A DNA stretch of 7,299 bases from Clostridia bacterium (lineage in GTDB: Bacteria; Bacillota; Clostridia; Christensenellales; Aristaeellaceae), in contig JAFPYA010000194.1 in NCBI GenBank assembly GCA_017412445.1, positions 1 to 7,299 on the forward strand, in the 5' to 3' direction. This document shows positions 1 to 6,249 of the stretch, piece after piece (the first letter of the stretch is position 1; every line of letters begins with the position of its first letter). The position numbers and the translations under genes are program-made. The notes beneath the pieces were generated by a model that was given only the letters and a program-made list of their open reading frames with translations, searched no databases and was not told where the DNA came from.

Positions 1-32
1 CCTGAATCGCTTTTTGTCAAACGCCGACTAAT

Positions 33-49
33 GCCTTACGGGGCTTTTT
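33..49 (+). terminator. Weak intrinsic terminator-like hairpin for an upstream transcript
   Basis: GCC (33-35) can pair with GGC (42-44), with a possible extra T36-G41 wobble closing a TACG loop, followed directly by five T residues (45-49). The stem is only 3-4 bp, so this is a weak candidate. The T-tract follows the hairpin only on the plus strand, so it would end a plus-strand gene lying left of the window. An alternative 6-bp pairing of 33-38 with 55-60 would swallow the T-tract and would not act as a terminator. Confidence 0.35.
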
Positions 50-67
50 AACGCTGAGGCACAAAGC

Positions 68-88
68 TTTACATTTTGCACTTGTAAA
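68..88. promoter_or_regulatory. Inverted repeat over the -35 box, possible operator
   Basis: TTTACA (68-73) and TGTAAA (83-88) are perfect 6-bp inverted copies separated by 9 nt. The right arm covers most of the -35 hexamer at 82-87, so a protein bound here could block RNA polymerase. The region is A+T-rich, where 6-bp inverted repeats arise easily by chance, so this is a candidate only. A second, looser pair, ACATTTT (71-77) and AAAATGT (113-119), flanks the whole promoter. Confidence 0.3.
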
Positions 89-110
89 AACATGATTTCA
101 ATAGTATAAT
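82..110 (+). promoter_or_regulatory. Sigma-A-type promoter for the LCP-U32-mutS2-protease operon
   Basis: A perfect -10 hexamer TATAAT lies at 105-110. Exactly 17 nt upstream is TTGTAA (82-87), matching four of six positions of the -35 consensus TTGACA. Transcription would start near 117, giving a leader of about 27 nt before the ATG at 144. A second overlapping candidate exists: TTTACA (68-73, five of six to consensus), a 17-nt spacer, then CATGAT (91-96, four of six). The surrounding 61-120 stretch is clearly more A+T-rich than the coding DNA, as expected of a promoter. The positions are seen directly; promoter activity is inferred. Confidence 0.75.
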
Positions 111-132
111 ATAAAATGTTGAAAAATAGCTT

Positions 133-137
133 GGAGG
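133..137 (+). promoter_or_regulatory. Strong ribosome binding site fixing the LCP start
   Basis: GGAGG at 133-137, within a longer GGAGGAAA, sits 6 nt before the ATG at 144. It is an almost ideal Shine-Dalgarno sequence at ideal spacing, and it settles the start codon of the LCP gene. Confidence 0.9.
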
Positions 138-143
138 AAACAG

Positions 144-1541
144 ATGAAGGACGATTCATTGCCTTACGTTTATTTGGACGACGAAGAGGAAGGCAAAACC
201 GCAAAAAAGCAAAAAAAGCCCGCAGATAAGCGCACTAAAGAGCTGCCCTATGAATATGTGGACGAGGACAAACCGAAAAAGCCGGCTAAGCATAAAGCGG
301 CAGGAGGCGCCAAAGGCACTTCGGGCGTAAAAAATGCATCCTCCGCAAAGCACAAAGCCACTTCCGCATCAGACAGACGTGCTTCTTCAGGCGCGCATAC
401 CGTAAAAAATAAAAAAAACGCAAAGAAAAAGAGCAAGGCTCCGCTCGCCGTGCTCAGCATTGTGCTTTTGCTCGTGCTGGGCTGCCTTACCGTGGTGCTG
501 CTCGACGCTAACGGCGTTATGTATATAGGCATAATCGACCGTATAAGCGGGAAGCCTTCCACCGCGCCGACCCAATCAACAAAGATTGACACTTCAAGCG
601 TAACGTGGTTTACCCCGGACGATGACAACACAAGCGACAACCTCAATCAGGCGGATTTAAACAGCATAAGCGTCTCCGAAAATGAACTTAACATCACGCC
701 CGGCCTCAGCAGCGAGTGGGTGAACATACTGCTTCTGGGTACGGACTCCCGCGTTTCCTATGAGGCCGCACGCACTGATACTATGATTATCTGTTCAATA
801 AACCAAAATACGGGCGAAGTGAAGCTCACCTCCATAATGCGCGACACCCAAATTGAGATGAACGGCAGAAGCTTCAAAATCAACTCGGCATACTTCTACG
901 GCGGAGCAAACCTCGCCATGGCGACCGTGAACAAGTATTTCGGCCTCAACATCGACAAATTCGTTGTTGTCGATTTCTCCGGCTTTGCAAAGATTGCCGA
1001 GGCGCTTGGCGGCGTTGAGATGGACGTTTCCGAAAAGGAGCTGCCTTATCTCAATCACAACGTGGCGGAGCAGTATTATCTTTTGTTCACCTCGGGTGAA
1101 ATGACCGAGGAGGATGCAAAGGCACGCTACTACGAGACAAAGCTCGATCATGCCGGCGCGAAGCTTCACCTTGACGGCATGCAGGCGCTGGGCTATGCCA
1201 GAATAAGAAAATCAGACAACGACTACACCCGCACCGATCGCCAAAGGAAGGTGCTTATAGCTCTGCTCTCCAAAGCGAAGGGCATGGACGCGATGAGCAT
1301 TATGAACATGGTGACCGGCAATATGCAGTATGTAAAGACAAACCTGGACATCGGCACTATAGTGAGCCTCGCAAGCAAGGTGCTCGGCAGTCAGACGGGA
1401 AACGATGTAACCACTTTCCGCGTTCCTGACAACGGAACCTACAAAGAGGAAGTCAGGAACAACGTTTCAGGCCTTTACGATATGGACGTACAGGCGAACA
1501 TTACTGCTTTGCACGGCTTCATATACGGTCAGGGGCAATGA
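144..1541 (+). CDS. LCP-family (LytR-CpsA-Psr) cell wall glycopolymer transferase
   Basis: This 465-residue protein is a membrane-anchored LCP enzyme. The family transfers teichoic acid or capsule-type polymers from an undecaprenyl-phosphate carrier to peptidoglycan outside the membrane. Residues 1-98 form a Lys-rich, low-complexity cytoplasmic tail carrying two copies of an LPYxYxD motif (6-13 and 34-41). One transmembrane helix spans about 99-120, then an acidic/Ser-Thr linker of about 70 residues leads to the LCP domain (about 190-385). Family motifs are visible: LLLGTDSR (196-203), RTDTM (210-214), SIMRDT (230-235), KINSAY (245-250), and YARIR...YTRTDRQRK (351-369), which supplies the conserved arginines and aspartates that bind the pyrophosphate and metal. 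The ATG follows a near-perfect ribosome binding site and the stop overlaps the next gene's start. The cytoplasmic tail is long for the family. Which polymer is attached cannot be told from sequence. The family call is firm. Confidence 0.95.
   Translation: MKDDSLPYVYLDDEEEGKTAKKQKKPADKRTKELPYEYVDEDKPKKPAKHKAAGGAKGTSGVKNASSAKHKATSASDRRASSGAHTVKNKKNAKKKSKAPLAVLSIVLLLVLGCLTVVLLDANGVMYIGIIDRISGKPSTAPTQSTKIDTSSVTWFTPDDDNTSDNLNQADLNSISVSENELNITPGLSSEWVNILLLGTDSRVSYEAARTDTMIICSINQNTGEVKLTSIMRDTQIEMNGRSFKINSAYFYGGANLAMATVNKYFGLNIDKFVVVDFSGFAKIAEALGGVEMDVSEKELPYLNHNVAEQYYLLFTSGEMTEEDAKARYYETKLDHAGAKLHLDGMQALGYARIRKSDNDYTRTDRQRKVLIALLSKAKGMDAMSIMNMVTGNMQYVKTNLDIGTIVSLASKVLGSQTGNDVTTFRVPDNGTYKEEVRNNVSGLYDMDVQANITALHGFIYGQGQ
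159..266 (+). repeat. Duplicated LPYxYxD motif in the LCP cytoplasmic tail
   Basis: Within the LCP gene, residues 6-13 read LPYVYLDD and residues 34-41 read LPYEYVDE, each followed by an acidic then Lys/Pro-rich run. The two copies are 28 residues apart at the extreme cytoplasmic N-terminus. The similarity is at protein level: the two DNA copies (159-182 and 243-266) have diverged, for example TTGCCTTAC against CTGCCCTAT. That suggests the peptide motif is maintained rather than being a recent DNA duplication. No known motif name is claimed. Confidence 0.6.
1531..1541 (+). promoter_or_regulatory. Overlapping stop/start with cramped ribosome binding site
   Basis: The LCP stop codon TGA (1539-1541) overlaps the U32 start ATG (1538-1540) as ATGA. 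The only Shine-Dalgarno-like sequence is AGGGG (1531-1535), just 2 nt before the ATG, too close for efficient independent initiation. Ribosomes finishing the LCP gene probably restart here, making U32 output dependent on LCP translation. The start is supported because the family's N-terminal motif KPELLSPAGN begins at residue 7. Confidence 0.7.
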
Positions 1542-3847
1542 GCCTCATTAAATCAAAGCCGGAGCTTCTGTCTCCGGCAGGCAACTGGGAAGCTATGGTC
1601 GCCGCAGTGCAAAACGGCGCAGATGCGGTTTACCTTGGCGGAAAGGCGCTCAACGCCAGAAGAGGCGCAGGAAACTTTGACAGCGAAGAGCTGATAAAAG
1701 CAGGCGAGTATCTTCATGAGCGGGCGCGCAAGCTCTACGTTACCGTAAACACGATGGTCAAGCAAAGCGAGCTCGCCTTGCTTGAGGACATAGCCGCTCA
1801 GCTTTACGCCTGCAAGGCCGACGCCGCCATTGTTCAGGACGCGGGCGTATGCGAAGAGCTTCGCCGAATGCTGCCGGGCTTCAGACTGCACGCAAGCACG
1901 CAGATGGCGATATGCAATATGCAGGGCGCCGAGTACCTTAAAAACAGAGGCTTTGAGCGCGTTGTGCTTGCACGTGAAATGAGCCTTGACGAAATCAAGG
2001 CCTGCGTAAATACGGGCATAGAGACCGAGGTTTTCTGCCATGGAGCGCTGTGCGTGGCCTGTTCGGGGCAATGCCTGTTTTCGAGCATGGTCGGCGGCAG
2101 AAGCGGAAACCGCGGCGCATGCGCTCAGCCCTGCCGCCTGAAATACACTCTGAACGGCGCGGCAAACGCGTCGGGCTATCTGCTTTCTCCAAAAGATCTG
2201 AACACCGCGCCTATACTTGACAAGCTCGTGAACGCAGGGGTAACCTCCCTTAAGATTGAGGGCAGGCTCAAGCGCCCCGAATACGTAGCAACAGTCACGC
2301 GCATATACAGGCGCCTTCTTGACGGAGAGGACTATACGCGCAAGGATGACGAAGAGCTTAAGCAGATATTCAACCGCGGCGGCTTCACTCTGGGCTATAT
2401 AGACGGCATCAGGGACGGGGAGTTCCTCTCAGTAAAACGTCCCTCGCATTGGGGCGTCGAGGTCGCGAAAGCGGAAAACAGCTTTGTGCGCCTCGAAAAG
2501 GACATTCGCCCGGACGACGCGCTCGTGCTGAGGAACGATGACAGCGACGAAACTCCGGTAAAGCTCAGCGGCGCAGCCGGTGAAAAGCTCAAAAACACGC
2601 TTAAGCAAAGCGGGCTTGTATACCGCATGGTGAGCGAATCCCAGATGGAGAAAGCGCGCGAAAGCTATAAGGGCGAAACAAAGCCTCTTGAGCTTACTGC
2701 GTACGTGCGCATAAAACGCTCTGAGCCATTAAAGCTCACGCTGAGCGACGGAAGTATAAGCGTAAGCTGCGAATCTACGTGCGTGGAAGAAGCAAACAGC
2801 CTTTTCACTCAAACCGAGAGGCTTGCGCAGCAGATAAAAAAGACGGGCGGCACTGCCTACACTGTGAACCAAGTCATGTTTGACGCGGACGACGGGCTGT
2901 ATGTGTCGGTTTCGGCTGTTAACGCTATAAGGCGCGAAGCTGTGGAGAAAATGCGCCTTGCAAGGATAAAGGCAAACGAACCGCACTTTGGATTTCAGAA
3001 GCCCGGCGGGTTCGAGCACTTTGAGGCAGCGAAGAACGCCAAATTGCGCATCGTCGTTCAATCCGGCGATAAGAATATGCTCAGGCGGCTTTTGGACGAG
3101 GGCGCAGACGAGGCGGTTTACGAGCCAGACGACATAAGAAAAACAAAGCTCGAAAGCCTCGATTTAAGCGGCATGTATTTGTGCCTTCCGCCGGTTCTGC
3201 CACAAAATACGCTCAGGCTGCTCAACGACTTTGCGCTTGAGGCCGCAGGCATTCGCGGCGTGTATGTAAGTAACGCGGCTCATCTGGACATGAAATGGCC
3301 GGGCGAAATCAGATACGATTTCCCTTTGAACATAGCCAACACGCCCGCCATGAGCTACATAGGCGTCAGGGACAAGGTATTTACGCCGTCAGTTGAGCTT
3401 ACGACGCGCGAGATAAACGACCTTGGCGGCAACAGAGAGCTTATAGTTTACGGCAGGATACCGCTAATGAGGCTCAGACACTGCCCGCTCAACGCGGCGC
3501 GTCACGGCGACAGGCACGTAATGTGCCGCGCCTGCGACAGTGCTTCCGAGGGCAAAAGGCTGGGCAACTGCTCCTTTACCGACCGCATGAAGGCAAGCTT
3601 CCCACTCAGAAGGCTGGCAAGCGATGACGGCTGCATAATAACGTTGCTCAACAGCGTGCCGCTTAACCTCTCGGGACACATGAGCGATTTGCCCAAATGC
3701 GATGGCTGGAGGCTGATATTCACAGATGAAAGCCCGGATAAACAGCTTGAGATACTACGCAGCTTCATAAAGATAAGAGAATCGGGCACTGACATTGAGC
3801 CCGCCTCTGCATTCACTACGGGACACTATTTCAGAAAGACTGAATAG
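1538..3847 (+). CDS. U32 family protein with DUF3656-type region, RlhA-like
   Basis: This 769-residue cytoplasmic protein has the U32 fold at its N-terminus: KPELLSPAGN (7-16) and NGADAVYLGG (26-35). The family signature lies at 164-182 (E-V-F-C-H-G-A-L-C...G-Q-C-L-F-S), with one conservative change (Phe181 where Leu/Ile/Val/Met is usual). Cys172, Cys179, Cys195 and Cys199, plus Cys175, are candidate Fe-S ligands, by analogy with UbiU/V and RlhA-type members. Residues about 380-480 correspond to the DUF3656-type region of RlhA, which is needed for hydroxylation of a 23S rRNA cytidine in Escherichia coli. A C-terminal part, with YGRIPLMRLRHCP (638-650) and Cys649, 663, 666 and 678, makes it about 100 residues longer than E. 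coli RlhA; this length is common in Clostridia. Databases often label the family peptidase or collagenase, but no protease active site is visible. RNA modification is the better guess; the exact substrate is unknown. Translation is probably coupled to the LCP gene. Confidence 0.9.
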   Translation: MSLIKSKPELLSPAGNWEAMVAAVQNGADAVYLGGKALNARRGAGNFDSEELIKAGEYLHERARKLYVTVNTMVKQSELALLEDIAAQLYACKADAAIVQDAGVCEELRRMLPGFRLHASTQMAICNMQGAEYLKNRGFERVVLAREMSLDEIKACVNTGIETEVFCHGALCVACSGQCLFSSMVGGRSGNRGACAQPCRLKYTLNGAANASGYLLSPKDLNTAPILDKLVNAGVTSLKIEGRLKRPEYVATVTRIYRRLLDGEDYTRKDDEELKQIFNRGGFTLGYIDGIRDGEFLSVKRPSHWGVEVAKAENSFVRLEKDIRPDDALVLRNDDSDETPVKLSGAAGEKLKNTLKQSGLVYRMVSESQMEKARESYKGETKPLELTAYVRIKRSEPLKLTLSDGSISVSCESTCVEEANSLFTQTERLAQQIKKTGGTAYTVNQVMFDADDGLYVSVSAVNAIRREAVEKMRLARIKANEPHFGFQKPGGFEHFEAAKNAKLRIVVQSGDKNMLRRLLDEGADEAVYEPDDIRKTKLESLDLSGMYLCLPPVLPQNTLRLLNDFALEAAGIRGVYVSNAAHLDMKWPGEIRYDFPLNIANTPAMSYIGVRDKVFTPSVELTTREINDLGGNRELIVYGRIPLMRLRHCPLNAARHGDRHVMCRACDSASEGKRLGNCSFTDRMKASFPLRRLASDDGCIITLLNSVPLNLSGHMSDLPKCDGWRLIFTDESPDKQLEILRSFIKIRESGTDIEPASAFTTGHYFRKTE

Positions 3848-3849
3848 AC

Positions 3850-3853
3850 GGAG
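3850..3853 (+). promoter_or_regulatory. Ribosome binding site of mutS2
   Basis: GGAG at 3850-3853 lies 6 nt before the ATG at 3860, inside the 12-nt gap after the U32 stop codon (TAG, 3845-3847). It supports this start for mutS2 and shows that the gene can initiate on its own, unlike the U32 gene. Confidence 0.8.
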
Positions 3854-3859
3854 ATACAC

Positions 3860-6235
3860 ATGAACCCCAAATACAGACGGGTACTCGAATTTGACAAGAT
3901 ACTGACAAAGTTGGGTGAGCTTGCGGTCTCAGAGACCGGCAAGGCACTTTGCAGCGAGCTCGAGCCTTCAAACGATTTTGAAGAGGTAAAAACGCTTCAG
4001 GCGCAAACCGACGAGGCTCTCTCTGTGGTCACATACACGGGCTCAAATCCCATGAGCGACTTTAAGGACATAAGGCAATACCTGAAGCTTGCTCAGGTAG
4101 GCTCTGTGCTCACGATGAAGGCACTGCTCGAGATAGCTGGAGTGCTTTGCGCCTGCCGCTCAGTTCGCCGCGCGCTCGTCACCGACAGGGAAGACACGCC
4201 CCTGCTTACGGAGATGGCTTCCGGCATCGTCACAAACCGCATGCTGGAGGAGGACATAACCGCCGCCATAATCTCCGAGGACGAGATGAGCGACCATGCT
4301 TCCCCGGAGCTGAACGATATTCGCCGCAATATGCGCAAGGTGAACGACAGAGTGAGGGATAAACTCAACTCCTTCATACATTCGCCGTCTTTGCAGAAAT
4401 ACCTTATGGACAGCATCATCACTGTGCGCAACGGCCGCTACGTAATACCGGTCAAGGCGGAATACAGGCAGTACGTGCCGGGGCTTGTGCACGACCAGAG
4501 CGGCACGGGCTCCACGCTGTTCATCGAGCCGCTCAGCGTAGTCGAGGCGGGCAACGAACTTAAGGAATTACAGCTCAAAGAGCGCAAAGAGATGGAGCGC
4601 ATACTCGCCGAGTTCTCGGCAAGGGTTGCCCCGGATGCCGAAATGATTTTGAACAGCATGGACATTATGTCCCGGCTCGACCTTATATTTGCTAAGGCGT
4701 TCCTTGCAAGGGAAATGAAGGCCGTGCCACCAAAGCTCAACGACAAGGGCGTGATACGGCTTCTGAGGGCAAGGCATCCGCTCATAGACCCGGACAAGGT
4801 GGTGCCCAGCGATCTTTGGCTGGGGCAGGAGTTTACGACGCTCGTAATAACCGGCCCCAATACCGGCGGTAAGACGGTCACGCTCAAGACAGTGGGTCTG
4901 CTCACGCTCATGGCGCAGTCGGGTCTTCAGATACCTGCAGCATATGGCAGCGAGCTTTCGGTGTTTGACGAGGTATTTGCTGATATAGGCGATGAACAGT
5001 CGATAGAGCAGAGCCTGTCCACGTTTTCGTCGCATATGACGAACATCGTGGCGATACTCAGAGACGTTACGCCATCCTCGCTCGTGCTCTTCGACGAGCT
5101 GGGCGCGGGCACTGATCCGACGGAGGGCGCGGCGCTTGCCATGAGCATACTTGAGATGCTGTTGACCATGAAGGTCGACACCCTCGCCACCACGCACTAC
5201 AGCGAGCTGAAGGCATACGCTCTGTCCACAAAGGGTGTTGAGAACGCCTCTGTGGAATTTGATGTGGAGACGCTGCGTCCCACATACAGGCTGTCGATAG
5301 GCATACCCGGCAAGTCCAACGCGTTTGAAATATCGAGGAAGCTCGGCCTGAGGGAGGACATCATTCAGAGCGCGTCAAAGCGCCTGTCTCAGGATCAGAT
5401 ACGCTTTGAGGACGTCATAGCAAACGCCGAGTATCATCGCCAGATAGCCGAAAAGGAAAGAAAACTGGCGGAAGAAGCGCACATAGAGACCCAAAGAATA
5501 AGAAACGAAGCCGAAAAGGAGCGCGTGAAGCTCGAAAGTCAGCGCGAAGATATGCTCAAAAAGGCAAAGGAAGAGGCCAAGCGCATACTCGTAAAGGCTC
5601 AGAGTGAGTCCGAACGCATAATCACCGAGCTCAAGAAGACAAAAAACAACGCCGCAGTCAAGGAACACGAGCTGCATCGCCTCAGAGCCGATCTGCAGGG
5701 CGGCATAGACGAGCTGTCACCGCACATAACGCCCGTCAGCGCGAGCGAAGAGCAAAAGCTGAAGTCGCTCAGCGCTGGCGACAAGGTACTGCTTTTGACA
5801 CTGGGCACAAACGTGATAGTTCTGACCGCGCCTGACGCGAGGGGCGAGCTTACCGTGCAGGCGGGCGCGATGAAGCTGAAGGTCAACAAAAACGACCTCG
5901 CCGCAGCAAAGCCCGAGCCCAAGCCCGACGCAAAGAGCCGCTACGCACCTAAGAAACCGCCTGCGTCATCTGTGAGCGTTTCGACCAGAAGAGCTGAAAC
6001 CGAGTGCGATCTGAGGGGGATGACCGTAGAGGAAGCGCTCATGCACATGGAGATGTTTATAGACGGCGCGCGGCTCAACGGCATCAAAAATCTCTCAATC
6101 ATCCACGGCAAAGGCACGGGCGCACTCAGAAGCGCCGTGCACAACGACTTAAAGCGTATATCCGACGTCGATTCCTTCCGTCTGGGCAAATATGGCGAAG
6201 GTGAAGACGGGGTAACGATAGTAACACTAAAATGA
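3860..6235 (+). CDS. mutS2: MutS2: MutS-type ATPase with C-terminal Smr endonuclease domain
   Basis: This 791-residue protein matches the full MutS2 layout and usual length (about 785). It lacks the mismatch-recognition domain of MutS. Residues 1-300 form the core and clamp region. The ATPase carries Walker A TGPNTGGKT (331-339), the DIGDEQS...STFSSHM signature (375-393), Walker B LVLFDELGAGTDP (408-420; Asp412, Glu413) and the switch His446 in TTHYSE. A long charged coiled coil covers about 515-615. A KOW-like beta segment (about 636-682) and a Pro/Lys linker (684-702) lead to the Smr domain, with DLRG (717-720), HGKGTG (749-754) and the closing VTIVTLK. MutS2 has been described as a suppressor of recombination and, in Bacillus subtilis, as a factor that splits collided ribosomes. 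All catalytic motifs are intact. The residue before DLRG is Cys716, where Leu or Ile is commoner. The gene ends 14 nt before the protease gene and is probably co-transcribed with its neighbours. Confidence 0.97.
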   Translation: MNPKYRRVLEFDKILTKLGELAVSETGKALCSELEPSNDFEEVKTLQAQTDEALSVVTYTGSNPMSDFKDIRQYLKLAQVGSVLTMKALLEIAGVLCACRSVRRALVTDREDTPLLTEMASGIVTNRMLEEDITAAIISEDEMSDHASPELNDIRRNMRKVNDRVRDKLNSFIHSPSLQKYLMDSIITVRNGRYVIPVKAEYRQYVPGLVHDQSGTGSTLFIEPLSVVEAGNELKELQLKERKEMERILAEFSARVAPDAEMILNSMDIMSRLDLIFAKAFLAREMKAVPPKLNDKGVIRLLRARHPLIDPDKVVPSDLWLGQEFTTLVITGPNTGGKTVTLKTVGLLTLMAQSGLQIPAAYGSELSVFDEVFADIGDEQSIEQSLSTFSSHMTNIVAILRDVTPSSLVLFDELGAGTDPTEGAALAMSILEMLLTMKVDTLATTHYSELKAYALSTKGVENASVEFDVETLRPTYRLSIGIPGKSNAFEISRKLGLREDIIQSASKRLSQDQIRFEDVIANAEYHRQIAEKERKLAEEAHIETQRIRNEAEKERVKLESQREDMLKKAKEEAKRILVKAQSESERIITELKKTKNNAAVKEHELHRLRADLQGGIDELSPHITPVSASEEQKLKSLSAGDKVLLLTLGTNVIVLTAPDARGELTVQAGAMKLKVNKNDLAAAKPEPKPDAKSRYAPKKPPASSVSVSTRRAETECDLRGMTVEEALMHMEMFIDGARLNGIKNLSIIHGKGTGALRSAVHNDLKRISDVDSFRLGKYGEGEDGVTIVTLK

Positions 6236-6239
6236 AAGG
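6234..6239 (+). promoter_or_regulatory. Moderate ribosome binding site of the protease gene
   Basis: GAAAGG (6234-6239) overlaps the mutS2 stop codon (TGA, 6233-6235) and lies 10 nt before the ATG at 6250. It is weaker and more distant than the sites of the LCP and mutS2 genes, which suggests lower expression or help from ribosomes ending mutS2. The start is supported because a signal peptide begins directly at this Met. Confidence 0.6.
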
Positions 6240-6249
6240 TAGTTGTCTT

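Noticed and set aside
2..31. Possible last codons of an upstream gene (LNRFLSNAD then TAA at 29-31)
   Set aside because: Only nine codons are visible. Another frame is also open from 1 to its stop at 49-51, so nothing distinguishes coding from chance. The position just before the weak terminator is suggestive only.
1553..2071. A 172-codon open frame on the minus strand inside the U32 gene
   Set aside because: It is opposite the conserved U32 N-terminus and signature, and its product resembles no family I know.
1538..3847. Annotation of the U32 protein as a collagenase or secreted protease
   Set aside because: There is no signal peptide and no known protease catalytic motif. The Fe-S-type cysteines and the RlhA-like layout favour a nucleic-acid modification role.
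4568..5197. A 209-codon open frame on the minus strand inside mutS2
   Set aside because: It lies wholly opposite the conserved ATPase core of MutS2, and its translation is His/Arg/Leu-rich with no recognisable domain. It is a by-product of the G+C-rich plus-strand codons.
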